From positions 607,679,918-607,743,917 of the forward strand of contig CM062815.1 in the NCBI GenBank assembly GCA_031772625.1: a DNA stretch of 64,000 nucleotides. The letters run 5' to 3'. Below, one piece after another: positions 43,350-56,700 of this stretch; within the stretch, counting starts at the first letter, position 1, and each line of letters begins with the position of its first letter. Source of the stretch: Pinus tabuliformis. Its lineage: Eukaryota; Streptophyta; Pinopsida; Pinales; Pinaceae. Both the position numbers and the translations under genes were made by a program. The notes under the pieces are model-generated. The model was given only the letters and a program-made list of their open reading frames with translations. It ran no database searches and was not told where the DNA came from.

Positions 43350-45080
43350 GCGATTAGTTTGATTGCTTTTCTCTATTTGTTTGAATCATAAACCACAGAT
43401 GGAGCCTAAAGTCAAGCCAGCTAGCCTTCAAACTGCATTTGCTATGCAAGTGCAAAGTAGATCAACACTACTTCAGTCAATCTCCAGGTTTGTTTATGAA
43501 CTGAACAATTGACTTGCAAACATCCTAAGTGCCCTAGAGGTAGCTTGAGTAACCTCATTAGATCAGCCATATACTTTGTAGTTACTGACTATCATTTGCT
43601 CAGCCTAAGTCCCCGAACTAAACTGCAAACTGTGTACAAAAACCAAGTTAAAATCTCATTCCTCGACCATCACACCCTCTCCTTTAGGCAAACTGGATGC
43701 ATCGCACTTCCCGTGTGTAGTAGGTGAGATGCATCCCTGTTTTCCTGTGTTACAAGTGCGATGATTATACAAGACTAGATCTGCCTCCAAATTTTGGTTT
43801 TTTCTTCACTGTCTTCAGTTTTATTAAGGAGTTTTTTTGTCTATGATCAGTAGACCATTGTAGAAACACCCTTCCTTTACATCATTCAGCCTCCATTGTA
43901 CAAAGATTTGTGAATGTTTTTATGTATTTTTCGCCATTCACAGTTCTCATTTACAAAATAGTAGCTTAATCGAACTGTCATCTTTTGATTTGAAAGTGTC
44001 GCAAGTGTTGTTTTCAGTTAAAGAAAAGAATACTTCTCTTTTTGATAGTCGATTACACTATTACTCTTGTATTTTATCTGAATTTATAAGTATTTCAAGT
44101 GTTGAAAGAAGTTTTCAATTCAAAATCGCAAAGTGTCGTCTTGTCTTCCTGTCGTTTTTTGAAAAGAAAATCGTTAGTACTGTCGCTTTGAAAGAAGAGA
44201 TAATTCAGATTTGTATTTAGCATTCTTTTTGTCATTCACACATTAAGAAAGTGGAAAACAAATACATGCACGTGCATTTGCATTTAGACTACTTGTTGAT
44301 TGTGATTTAGGACAGTGCATCTAGTGTGTGCTCTCTGCTCTATGTTGAAAGAATTTCATTTCTCTTTCCTTACTAGCTAGGATTTTCATTGCAAAAAGAA
44401 GATTAAATGACTGTTTATCATCTTAGATTGCATTCTAGGAATTGCATATCTACATCATGCGATGAACCTTAAAGGAAAACTTCTTAAGAAAGATCAACTA
44501 TAAAATAAATTCAATGAACATAAAAATTCTTTGGAACCTAACACACAACATCTAGAAGTCTAGGCTAGAGACATATTCCGGCGTTGTAAAGCTTGGTAAC
44601 TATCGCTTTCATCATAGGTTGGGTGATTCCTCTTCTTTGAGACGACAAGTGCCAGTACGGACTTGTGCTCCCACGTACCATCGAGTATACATTGGGAGAC
44701 CATAATAGACTATATCCTTTATCCTTAGGAAGCCGTGTCTACCGCCCTATCGATCGTAATGCACTGAACACAGCATTCAGGAAGATTGACTGCCATACTG
44801 TAAAAAGTATTATGTAGTTTTACGACTGGTTTGGTAGTCCCTCTATCTAGATTTCCAGAGTAGTCTCTTTCATTCCTTTTCAGACTCCTTAAAGGAAAAG
44901 GTCCATTTGAGCACTTGTCACTTCGGGCTCATTAAAAATCGAAGGCGACTAGAGTCATCTTTAGCTTTTTCTCGACTCTTAAAAAGTGAAAAAGCAAGTT
45001 GTGTCAAAGCATCTAAAATTCATTTAATACGGAATAACATTTTCCCCTCTTATTTTGAGTTGATTGAATAATCCGCAATC
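43350..45080 (+). other. 5' leader of element F with hairpins
   Basis: About 1.7 kb without a supported gene. An inverted repeat GGATGCATC (43695-43703) / GATGCATCC (43728-43736) repeats the LTR motif in split form. Just before gag lie two stem-loops of the G/F family: CCTTTT/AAAAGG at 44875-44901 and GCTTTTTC/GAAAAAGC at 44964-44995, with GACTC and TAAA in the loops. They may be packaging or translation signals. Confidence 0.65.
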
Positions 45081-47945
45081 GTGGAAGAAAGTCAATCAAA
45101 ACCCCGTCATTCACGGAGACTGACGAGTCAACTATCTTTGACTCCAGAAACAAAACCATTCTGGGCCAAGCGAACTCGTTTAACTGGGTCAAAGTCTCCT
45201 AGTTTGCTTGAAACTTGTGTTTCAAAATCCTCTGAGACTCCAGTTAGTCCAACCATTTCTGGTATCCCTGCCTCTACAAAAGAAGTTTCACAGCTACAAG
45301 AGGACATTGGAACTGATCCTAGTGTAACAGTAAACACTTCGACTCCTGAACTAGTTCCATCTAGAGTTGATTCGGAAGGTGTTACCCCTCCGGCATCTGT
45401 CGCTGCAGAATCCATACCCTCTTCGACACCAAAAATATTTTATGGACCTGACAGTCTGCCTCTTCCACCTGGATTTATTGGTATAGAAGAGATTATGAAG
45501 GATCTCCCATCCAGTATCCCATCACATTTTGGGATTGGGATCCACCTATATCCTTCTACTTCAGAAGTTAATACCCCTTCATTGCAAGTTCCTGTAGAAT
45601 CGTTGGAAAGCCTTTTGGATAGACTCAATATATCTAGAAAACCATCGACATCTAGGACTGTCTCGTCCAATACAGTGATAGCAGAACCTCCTGCCACCAC
45701 TCAGACGATGTTCGCTAGTATACCATCTGTCCCAACTAGCTCTCAACCACTAGAAGGAGTCCACCCAGGGACTGTTTCGACAATATGGTCTGTTCCCATT
45801 TGTTCATCCAGAATAGTATCTGGAATCTCTTATGTTGAATCTCAACAAATTGATCCTTCACAACAATATCAATTTGGGCAGTCTGGTCTCCAAAGGCCAA
45901 TCATTCCCTTGAGCACTGGATTGCCGCCATATGGAGGGCACTACACCCTTTCATTGTTCCCTCCGGGAGAACAACCATATGAGAGTTCACAACCGAATTC
46001 AAGTCAAATTGGAATCACATCCAGCGGTTGGGTGCCAATACTGCCTCAACAACCAAGAGTTGTATACTCAATGCAACCGAGTCTACCTGTGTCGAATATC
46101 CCCACTACACCAGCTATTGTGACAGTGTCGCAAGTACAAGCATTGCCTGTTGTATGCCAACCTCAAGTTTCTCAGGTTGTTGTACAACAACCTCTTGTCT
46201 CCGCGACACAACCGCAATCGCCAGTTAGTGGCTCCTTAACTGGAGCGACTTAGGCTCAAACGGGTACTATTACCCCTCATCTTGGTAAAATTTCCAGTAT
46301 TGGGCAACAACAAATGGTTTCACAACCATGGATGGTGCAATATCAACAACCGCAATTCCAACAAGCTTACCAAGGACCTGAGCAGCAAAACTTTGCAGGT
46401 AATGGGCAGCCGTATATTCAAAACAGTTATCACCAATCGTCTCAAATTGGTTTTTCCCAACCACCTTATCAAAGTTAACAATATCAAATACATTATGCTG
46501 GTATGCAAAGACCCACTCCTCAGGCAATCCCATCTTATCTTGGGTACGCTTCACCAAACCTGAATCAACAGTTGCCCTTCGTGGTGACTCTAGAGTTACC
46601 AGATCTAAATCGGCTAATGAACGATCCAATCGCTTATGCCCCTTGGTGGTCGGCGATTCCTCATAAACTTCCATTAGATATTCCTAAATTTAATGGAAAT
46701 CCGGGTGAAGACCCGTCGAATCATGTGATGACCTTTCATCTGTGGTGTTCGTCCAACACTCTCAATGATGATTCGATTCGGCTTTGCCTTTTTTAGCGAA
46801 CGTTAACTAGTCCAGCGGCAAAATGGTACATCGAATTGCCTAGAGCCTCAATCGATAACTTTAGTGCCCTTGCCACTACCTTTTTAACCCATTTCCAATT
46901 ACCGATAAGGTATGAAACAGGAACAGAGCTTCTTACCAATTTCAAGCAAACGACAGCCAGTCACACATCCAATCATATTCATGAATGGCGACGTCATCGT
47001 AGAATGGTAAAAACATATGTCCCTGATCAGCTACTAGCTGAGTGGCTTATTAAATCTTTGTTACCTTCTATAACAGAAGATGTGTTGAAGGGAGGGGTCG
47101 TCACTGAAGAGCAGGTCATTGCTCGTGCGCAATATCTAGACTTGATCTACACTCAGTCTAGCACGCTCTATGAAAAAATCCCTGATGCTCCGAGACCAGA
47201 ATTTTCCGTTCCTCCTCCTCCTAAATCAAACAAAGACTCTCATGCTGGTGATGGCGTGATAGGTACGATGAGCATGAAATCGACAAAGGCTACATCTAAG
47301 AAAGCCCGTAAGATTTTTGATCAAAATGCAAATGAAGAACTTCTAGCCTCAGAGGTTAATGCTGTGTCAACTAACAAAGGCAAAGAACCGAAGCAACCAG
47401 GAGGCAAGAAGAAAGGGAAGAGCAAAAAGAAGAAACAGGATGATTCGTCTCCTAAAAAATCTTCTGCAAACCCTTCTGGGCAAAAGAAACCTACTCAGCC
47501 ATGCCTCATATGCGATGAGGATCATTGGACAAGAGATTTTCCATATAAAGCTGAAGTTAAGAAATTCTTTAAGAATTCAAAAACCTCAGCAGTATTGACT
47601 GATCCATTTCCAAACCCAGGAACCAATCTGGTTGCTAGTGACAATGCTTCCCCGTCCCAAGTCCTTATGCTGTCCATTTCAAAAAAACAAAATGATGCTT
47701 TGATATCGACAAGGAATAAAGATTACGGGAATCCACAGCTATCGAACAACAAGGCTACTAATCAACCTAGTAGTTCGACATCAACTTCGATTGAAGTTGT
47801 GCCACCCATCATTCCTGAGCTAACGGTAAAGCCGCCAAAGGGAGTAGTACACAAATCGACACTTAATCCTCGTGCAAGAGTAGCAAAAAATTATAATATA
47901 GTAGAGGACCTGGCCCAATCGCCATCTGCTATGTCGACACTTTAA
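45081..47945 (+). pseudogene. Gag of element F
   Basis: One frame with stops at about 46252, 46477 and 46795. The N-terminal 390 residues are Ser/Pro/Thr-rich and low in complexity, then Gln/Pro-rich. The capsid-like core follows (LPLDIPKFNGNPGEDPSNHV, HLWCSSNTLNDDSIR, a PAAKWYIELP stretch, then NHIHEWRRHRRMV) at about 46600-47100. Then comes a Lys-rich stretch (KKKGKSKKKKQ) and a knuckle CLICDEDHWTRDF, where the last Cys is Phe. The reading is well preserved but cannot make full-length protein without readthrough. Related to the gag of element E. Confidence 0.85.
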
Positions 47946-49066
47946 GTACTGCAAAATTGCCCCTCCCAAAAGCAGGCTCTAGTATCAGCAATAGGTGGGA
48001 TTTACCCAGCGGATTCCAATCTTGTGGCCTCTAATCATAAAGGATATGAACGTCAGTTACCAGCTCAACTCACTTTCCTCATTCAAGTGAAAGCCCTCAA
48101 CAAAACTGTTCATCGAACAATTATTGATGAGGGGGTATCTATGTGTATTACGTCAATGAGTTGCTGGAAAACTTTAGGATCACCACCCTTGTCGCGATCG
48201 TCAATGACGTTAAAAGCATTCGATGGATGAACATACACTCCATACGGGATTTTGAGTAACTTACAAGTTGAACTGGGGGGTAAAACAGTAGAAATTGATG
48301 TTGAAGTTATCGATGGAAACCTCGACTACAACATCCTACTAGGAAGGCCCTGGATTTATGCTATGGCCGCTGTTGTGTCGACATACTTCAAAAAGATTGC
48401 ATTTCCTTTTCAAGGAGGAATTACAATCGTCGACCAACAAACCTTTCTCCCCAACAGTTCACAAGTTACGGGAAGCATCCCGATGATCCATGGAAGCTCT
48501 CATTCACTTCAAAATATTGGAGTAGGCCTGCTAAAATACCCTACATTGATGGGTACTTTTGCCCTACTGCCTCAGAGTAATCTGGCGGAAGTGGCCACGG
48601 TGGAAACCTGCAATATGATATCTTCTATATCTAAAAGATTCAGAAGATTCTCGAACATTTTGTTAGCATGGATCATCACCATTTTAGAAATATTGTAGCA
48701 ATCAATTTTCTTGGCCTGGGGGGCAAACCCAAATCAATGCTCATCGAGTGTTTGGATAGATAGGTCTAAGGAATATGGCACCTCTTCAGATCCTTGGTCA
48801 CATGTACATTCTACAGATGAAGGAATCATTCAGTCAATGATGATAGGAGAGGCACCATGGGAAGATTACCACCATCGTTCCCATATTCTGGATCACCACG
48901 AAGATTATTCTAGCAACCTTAATCATCCTTCAGTTTTTGATTTTCTATCAAATACTGTAAATATGGTGGATTATGAGGATAGTTCTTTTACTATGTCAAC
49001 CTCATTAAAAAATGAAACAACTCCCTTTTCACCTCTACAAAATCATTTGCTCCATTCTGTGTCGTA
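47946..49066 (+). pseudogene. Partial protease and linker of element F
   Basis: After a stop at 47943 the frame continues into protease: HRTIIDEGVSMCITSMSCWK near 48110-48170 has DEG in place of the usual DSG/DTG. Then SPPLSRSSMTLKAFDG, a stop, and the C-terminal half ending LDYNILLGRPWIYAM. The stretch is followed by the linker seen before RT in element G (DLPWEDLHHR there, EAPWEDYHHR here). RT does not follow; the frame ends near 49066 and 3' untranslated sequence begins, so pol has been deleted. Confidence 0.8.
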
Positions 49067-49810
49067 GATGTGGGATCCATCAATGTCCTCCTACAACGGG
49101 TCACTTCTTGTCGACATCAGCTCATTATCCAAGAAGCCGACCTAGGAACAACCCTTCCAATACTTTGAAGCTTGCATGCCTCAATGGCAAGCTTCTCACT
49201 TCCTGCGACAGTTTTACACTAATGGCCTTCGACTGAAAGATTTTGCATGGTGTTCGACATCAACCCATGTATTCACACCACGTGGATTGTACTATAGTAC
49301 CTTGAGGGTAATCATCACCATCGGTGATTCCTCTCACGTCTGTTAACAGCTTACATCATTGGGTGGTAATCAGGCGATGTCCTTCCATGTTTGACATCAG
49401 AACATCTTTTCACATGGATTGACTTGTACTTTCGGGCGAAGATTGAATGAGTCTTGAAGACCCCGGACCTAGTTTCATCCATCCGGGCTACGATATATTC
49501 AAGATAATAAAGACATCAAATGTACATCATTGCTGCACAGATAATCATCCAAACTAAGGGATGATGGCTTTACCAGAATCATCAGTCTACACACAGACGG
49601 TTGTCTGTCCTATGTACATGAAAATGAATTTATCAAAGTTGATCATAGGAATGCCCGCCTCAGCTAGATCATGAAAAATATTATGAAGATAATGTATTGT
49701 ATTGTATCTTATTACAGGTCACCTTCCAGTGCGAAAAAACTCGGATCCTCATTATAAAGCATTTCACTCGTCATCAAAAGGATTTATGACCTCATACTTT
49801 AGGGGGCAAC
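49067..49810 (+). other. 3' region of element F, first interval
   Basis: Homologous by eye to G 18560-19308 and to F 52010-52751 (ACGGGTCACTTCTTGT, GTGTTCGACATCA and later text). Ends in CTTTAGGGGGCAAC, the probable polypurine tract, before LTR 2. Confidence 0.75.
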
Positions 49811-50776
49811 TGTTTTAGACATATCTGGGCACTGCAACCCCAATCATACATGTCCATAAAACAAGGGCTTCTAAGTCCCTAAAAGTGTTGTTTCATACCC
49901 TAAAGGAGCAAGGTCAGCTGATTACATCATCTCCCAGAAGTTCTCCATGAAAAACTACTCAAAACTGGTCAAAGCAAGACCATACAGACTGCCCAGTGCT
50001 AAAGGTGCGATGCATCTCACCTGCCACATGCAAAAAGTGTGATGCATACTGGAAAGCCCTTCTATAGGGTGTGATGAGCGAGAGCAGACAAATGGCACAA
50101 GCAATTTTCTAGGTGGAAACCTAGAGAATCTTCTAGAAACTACTCATTTGACACTTGCCTCTCTGAGTTCGCCCAGGGATGAGTAAGAGATCTAAAATCT
50201 CCATGTGGAACCAAGAACTATTAGTGAAATGACACTAATCAAAATCCCAAAAGCTGACTCACTCCCCTGTAAACATCTATATATGGATCCCTCATTAAGA
50301 GATCGAGAGGCTGGAATTTTGTAATTTGCAAGGAAGTGTTGTTGGTTTCTCTTTGAAGACATTGTTGGGTGATCTTGCTTTATATGAGGTGAAGAGGGCT
50401 TTCAAGCTGGGACAATGGCGCTGGGTCAGACCAAGTAGTTGTAATCCTCTCTTCTACTAATGTTACTAATAAAGCTATTTGAGTTTTCCTCCATATTCTT
50501 GTGTATCTCTAAATATTGTGTTGATATATACATTTGTATGGTCAATATATATCTGATCCTATATTGTTTACAATGATAGATCTCTAAGCTTTGATGGTAT
50601 TATGCTGCTATGAATCTACAGGTGCTCTTTGAAGCGGGACAAGTAAGGAAGCAGTGGCGAGATTCTGTCAAAGGAGAAAGGAAACAAGAAAGGAGCCAAG
50701 CGGAAGACTGAGGTTGGTACTCTCTGCTTCTTTCTCATCTCTCTCTTGTAAAGGAAAAACAAGTGACTTTACTCTG
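49811..50776 (+). repeat. LTR 2 of element F, 3' end missing
   Basis: Starts TGTTTTAGACATATCTGGG and follows LTR 1 closely until AAGTGACTTTACTCTG, then diverges. The last 70-odd bases and the primer site are absent. Confidence 0.9.
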
Positions 50777-52751
50777 AGCATATGTTGTCGCATGGTTCAA
50801 GCTCATTAAAAAATGAACCAGGCCACGAGCAGTTTTACGCAAAGTTCAAGCTCGTTAAAAATTAAACCTAGCAATGAGCATATGTTCCACCAGAGTTTAA
50901 GCTCGTTAAAAAATGAACCCACCTCCAGTAAATAACCACTATGAACGCATTATCATCATCTTTTGAGCCTTGGTCATGTTCTTACTATCACGTCCACTCT
51001 GTTTTAGCTGATCATACCCCTCCATTTGATTGTTTACCCCTTTTGAGGAACAACTGCAACAAGTGATTCTGTTAGCCATATTCTTAACACTACCGTGATT
51101 GGAAAGTTCCAACCCTCAGCTGGAACCAACTGCTACCTGAAAATATCACTCGTTCCTCAAAAATGAGTCTCCTTTAAGCTCTTTTCATCTGACTCATAAA
51201 ATATGAAAATATTGCCGATAAATTGGCCTCTCCAGCTGGTTAAAGTGATTGGAAGTGCCATCCCTCCTATAGATTTTAATCTTTTTGGACTTGAGGGATT
51301 ATTGCACAAGAAGATCGAGCGTTTGTCTTGTTCGGCTCGTTAAAACTATCGAAAAGTCATCTCTTTTGCATTGTTTTATACTTTTTCAGACTTAAGGGAT
51401 TATACTATGAAAAAGGAATACTGGAGTTTCCTTTCCGTCTCTTTTCAGACTCTCTAAAATTGAAAAGGATTGAGTTATCTTTGTCGTTAAACTCGTTAAA
51501 ACAATAGCAACAAACTTGTCCAGTCAGACAAGAGCGATTTTCACTATCGCTAGGCTCATTAAAACATACTGACAGGTTTGGCCGAAGGGAAAATTATAGA
51601 GCAAGCATATGTTATCCTCCTCAAGCTTGACAAAAATAAAAAGGTACTGGTCAGAAATCACTGGGGAAAATTGGGAAGAAAACTTGAAGAAACTTTATTG
51701 GTAGCAAGTTGCTCTTGAACATGACACTTTCACTCCATCACCATGATTGAGTCGGGTTGGGTTATTCCGTTCACCGGTCATATCACCATTGGTCCACCGT
51801 ACCATCCAATTTTGGGGTTAACGCTACCAATCCATTTTAGTGTTGCCGATATGTTCAAGAGAAGTGCTCAAAGAATTCACCTACCCAGCTTGTGTCTAAT
51901 CCGCTGCAATACCTTCACACTTCATTCTTTCATGACCGCCACCCTGAACCTTGTATCTTCAAATCGTTTTCACCTCTACAAAATCATTTGCTCCGTTCCC
52001 TATCGTAGATGTGGGATCCATCAATGCCCTCCTACGACGGGTCACTTCTTGTCAACATCAGCTCATTATCCAAGAAGCCGACCTAGGAACAACCCTTCCA
52101 GTACTTTGAAGCTTTCATGCCTCAATGGCAAGTTTCTCACTTCCGGCAACAGGTTTACACTAATGGCCTTCGATCGAAAGATTTTGCATGGTGTTCGACA
52201 TCAACCCATGTATTCACACCACGTGGATTGTACTACAATACCTTGAGGGTCATCATCACCATCGATGATTCCTCTCACATCTGTTAATAGCTTACATCAT
52301 TAGCTGGTAATCAGGTGATGTCCTTCCATGTTCGACATCAGAACATATTTTCACATGTATCAACTTCTACTTTCGGGCGAAGATTGAACAATTCTTGCAG
52401 ACCCCAGACCTAGTTTCATCCATCTGGTCTGCGATATATTCAGGAGAATAAAGACATCAAATGTGCATCATTGCTGCACATATAATCATCCAAACTAAGG
52501 GATGATGGCTCTATGAGAATCATCAGTCTACACACAGACGGTTGTCTGTCCTATGTACAAGAAAATGAATTTATCAAAGTTGAGCATGGGAATGCCCGCC
52601 TCAGCTAGATCATGAAAAATATTATAAAGATAATGTATTGTATTCTATCTTATTACAGGTCACCTTCCAGTGTGAAAAACCTCGGATCCTCATTATAAAG
52701 CATTTCACCCGACATCAAAAGGATTTACGACCTCATACTTTAGGGGGCAAC
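50777..52751 (+). other. Second internal interval of element F: hairpins and 3' region only
   Basis: No gag, protease or pol. Stem-loops include TGGTTCA/TGAACCA (50793-50820) followed by two imperfect copies with loop AGCTCGTTAAAA; TTTTCAT/ATGAAAA (51182-51209); CTTTTTCA/TGAAAAAG (51381-51415); CTTTTCA/TGAAAAG (51441-51467). From about 51580 the sequence matches the 3' region of G. The open frame at 51743-52246 falls in this region and I do not support it as a gene. Ends with TTTAGGGGGCAAC before LTR 3. Confidence 0.75.
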
Positions 52752-53789
52752 TGTTATAGACATATTTGGGCACTGCAACCCCAATCATACATTTCCATAA
52801 ACCAAAGGCTTCTAAGTCCCTAAAAGTTTTGTTTCATACCCTAAAGGAGCAAGGTCAGCTGATTACATCATCTCCCAGAAGTTCTCCATGAAAAACTACT
52901 CAGAACTGGTCAAAGCAGGACAATACAGACTGCCCAGTGCTAAAGGTATGATGCATCTCACCTGCCACATGCAAAAAGTGTGATGCATACTGGAAAGCCC
53001 TCCTATAGGGTACGATGAGTGAGAGCAGACAAATGGCACAAGCAGTTTTCTAGGTGGAAACCCAGAGAATCTTCTAGAAACTGCTCATTGGACACTTGCC
53101 TCTCTGAGTTCGCCCAGGGATGAGTAAGAGATCTAAAATCTCCATGTGGAACCAAGAACTATCAGTGAAATGACACTAATCAAAATCCCAAAATCTGACT
53201 CACTCCCTTGTAAACATTTATATATGGATCCCTCATTAAGAGATCCAGAGGCTGGAATTTTGTAATTTGCAAGGAAGTGCTATTGGTTTCTCTTTGAAGA
53301 CAATGTTGGGTGATCTTGCTTTGTATGAGGTGCAAAGGGTTTTCAAGCTAGGAGGATGGCACTAGGTCAGACCAAGTAGTTGTAATCCTCTCTTCTACTA
53401 CTGTTACTAATAAAGCTATTTGAGTTTTCCTCCATATTCTTGTGTATCTCTGAATATTGTGTTGATATATGAATTTGTATGGTCAATATATATCTAATCC
53501 TATATTGTTTACAGTGATATATCTCTATGCTTTGATGGTATTATGCTGTTGTGAATCTACAGGTGCTCTTTGAAGCGGGACAAGTAAGGAAGCAGTGGCA
53601 AGATTCTGTCAAAGGAGAAAGGAAACAAGCAAGGAGCCAAGTGGAAGACTGAGGTTGGTACTCTCTGCTTCTTTCTCATCTCTCTCTCATAGAGGAAAAA
53701 CAGGTGACTTTAATCTATTTTTTTCTAAGATAGCTACCCGTCTTAGTGGGACTAGCAGCTCTGCATAGACACTAGATTTCCTGATAACA
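52752..53789 (+). repeat. LTR 3 of element F
   Basis: TGTTATAGACATATTTGGG...TTTCCTGATAACA, 1038 bp, complete. It is followed by GGGGG, the right target duplication, and then LINE sequence. Confidence 0.93.
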
Positions 53790-53794
53790 GGGGG

Positions 53795-56700
53795 ATGCCA
53801 GGAAACATTTCCAGCAGAGGTATTCTTGTTGATCTACATAGAACACTAAGGGAGATGGAACTTAAGCTCTAACTTTTCTAGGATTCTAGCCTCTCTTTGT
53901 CCTATGAGCTTTCCAGTATCAGCACCTCCCAGTATATGCACAAACTCTTTGAGTTGTTCAAGGCTTTAGAATGCTGCTCATTGGGCTCGCCTTATCCTTG
54001 AAAATCCTATTATTGCACTCCTTCCAAACATTCTAGATTAAGAACCCTGGGTTCAGCACCCAAGAGGAGGTTATTATCTCATTCTCTGAAAAAAATTTCC
54101 TCCAGTTTATCAATGTGGCATTGATGTCATTTACATTTCTGTCTGTTTGCTCAAAGACATCACCAACCCAGTGCCAAATTATTGTGGTGAATGAGCATCT
54201 GTTCAAGAGATGATTGGTGGTTTCTTCCTATTGTCCACATAGGTGACATCTTGAGGGGCCAACAAAGCCTCTTTTCCTAAGGTTATCCCATGTCAGAATC
54301 TTGCCCTGTAGAACCAGCCACTTGAATAGTTTGACTTTCATCCAATGAGGATTATCCCAGAGTTCTTTCCACTTTTTATCAGTGTTTGGATAGTTAAGTC
54401 CTGTGTCTATCCTTTTGGCCTCCTTAAGGGTGAAGAGACCTATCTTATTCTTTCCCCATCTTAATTGATCTTCCAAGGTTGAGGTTAAGATTTGCCTCTT
54501 TTCCAAAAGACCATTAAGGGCTATAGCTTGAGTTTGCATCCTGCCCCTTTCTCTGTAATCTAGAAGTTTCCATATTCTCCATTTCTCATTATTCCTTGAG
54601 TGATCCCAATAGTCCCTTACCTTCCTTAAACCTTTATTGATGGTATCTGTGTGAAAGTCTCCTAAATCTTCACTGTGGAGATTTTCCTCCTGCTACCAAT
54701 TGTCCTCCCAGAACTAGGAAAAATTTCCATTTCCAATCTCCCAGAAACTATGATTTTGGACTAGGGCCCTGTTCTCCCAAGCTCTATTCCATATTGAAGA
54801 ACCTTTTACTTGTCTTTTCATTCTTATGAGGTTCTTCTCCTACCAATCTGTTGCATACTTTTGCTTCCATAGTTTTTCCCATGGGGCTTGAATTTCCTTT
54901 AGCCATCTCCACCAGATTTTGGCTCCTAGCACTCTGTTAAGAATTCTTGGGTCATGAAGACCCAAGCCACCATGGGATTTTGGTTTGCATACCCTGTCCC
55001 ATGCCACTAGGGTCCATTTCTTCTTTTCTTCACCTTTCCCCTAGAGAAAGTCTCTTTGAATGTTTCTTATATTAGTAATTACACCAGTTGGTGCAGGAAT
55101 GGTTGATAGCATATAGATAGGGATACTTTGGAGGATAGCCTTAGTTAGAATTAGCCTCCCTACTAGATTTAGGGCTCTATTTTTCCATTTGCTAATATTA
55201 TATTTTAGCTTATTTAGAACAAGCTCCCAGATTTCCTTGTGTAACGGTTTGTCAGTGAGGGGAACTCCCAGGTACTTTGCGGGCAATGACTCTCTTTGAA
55301 AGCCCAAAATCCTGGAAAGATTTCTTTGAATCAAAATATCTGTGTTGAAAAAGAAAATCTTTGATTTAGTGAGACTTACCTCTGTGCCTACTGCCATGGA
55401 AAACTCACTCAGAATCTGCTTAAATGCTCTGGCTTCCTTGACTGTGGGTGTGCCTTGAAGCATAGTGTCATCTACAAATTGCTGATGTGTCACCGTGTCC
55501 CCACCTTGAGTGAGTCTCAGACCTTGAATTCTTCCTTCCTCCTTAGCAGCTCTGATTTCTCTTCCTAACCCTTCCATCATTAGAATGAAAAGGAAAGGAG
55601 AGAGAGGATCCCCTTGCCTGAGTCCTCTCGTAGGCTTGAAGGTTTTGGAGGGAGAGCCATTGAGAAGAATTGAACAGCTGGCAGTGGTAATGACCCACTT
55701 GATCCAATTGTGATCAAAGCCATAGGCTTTTAGAACTGCTCTTATGTACGACCAACTAAGTTTATCATAGGCCTTTTCTATGTCCAGCTGAATTATCATC
55801 CCTGCCTGTTTATTAGTATTGAGTGAATGAACCACTTCATGTGCTTGAATTATGTTATTAAGAATTTGTCTTCCTTCCACATAGCCCGTTTGCTCCTCTG
55901 ACACTAGGGTAGGGAGGAGTGGTTTGAGACGGTTGGCAATTACTTTGGATATTATTTTATACACCACATTGCATAAAGCTATAGGTCTAAATCTGTCTGG
56001 AGAGGTGGCCCTTTCCTATTTGGGGATTAAGGCTATGAAAGATTCATTGAGCGCCTTCAAGACTGTCTTAAATCTTTGAGAGTCTTCCACAACCTCCAGA
56101 ATATCTTGTTTTACTATCCTCCAACAAGCTTTGAAAAAGTCCACATTGAATCCATCCGGGCCTGGTGCTTTCCCATTGTGCATCTCTGTAATGACTTCCT
56201 CAATCTCTTCCTCTGTTACTGGTCTGTTGAGATTGTAATTGTCATCTCTAGAAACCAATTTAGGAATGTATTGAGTAAATATTTTTATAAACTGATATCT
56301 ATCTTCCGTGGTTTCCTCTGCAATTCTCTGAAAATGCTAGACTAGAACCTCTTCCATCTCTTCATGAGTGTTTCTTTCTATTCCATGTTGATCTATGAGT
56401 TTCACAATTCTATTGTTGTTTCTGTGAGCTATGGTGGATCTATGGAAGAATTTGGTGTTTCTCTCCCCTTCCTTAATCCATTGTACTCTGGATTTTTATC
56501 TCCAGAATATTTCCTCTTGTAGACATCTGTTTTCCCAATCATGTTGGAGTGCCTCTGCCATCTCTTTCCTTTCATCTGTATAGCCTTCTATGATAAGAAT
56601 TTGGTTTATTTCCTTTAGTTTCTTTTCCACATCTCCTTTAGCTTTGAAGATATTTCCAAATTCCTTTTTATTCCACTCTTTGAGCTTGCCTTTAATGTGC

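Larger units (their letters stand above)
42290..53789 (+). mobile_element. Element F: three-LTR Tat-like gypsy composite without pol
   Basis: LTRs at 42290-43328, 49811-50776 (3' end missing) and 52752-53789. The outer LTRs are flanked by GGGGG (42285-42289 and 53790-53794), so the whole structure behaves as one insertion into the LINE. The first interval has primer site, leader, gag and partial protease, then jumps to 3' untranslated sequence. The second interval has no primer site or gag, only leader/3'-type sequence. No RT or integrase is present. The three-LTR form likely comes from unequal recombination or template switching plus deletions. Confidence 0.9.

Noticed and set aside
51743-52246. 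A 167-codon open frame in element F
   Set aside because: It lies in the 3' region homologous to non-coding parts of G and of the first F interval; no domain or consistent reading in the homologous copies.
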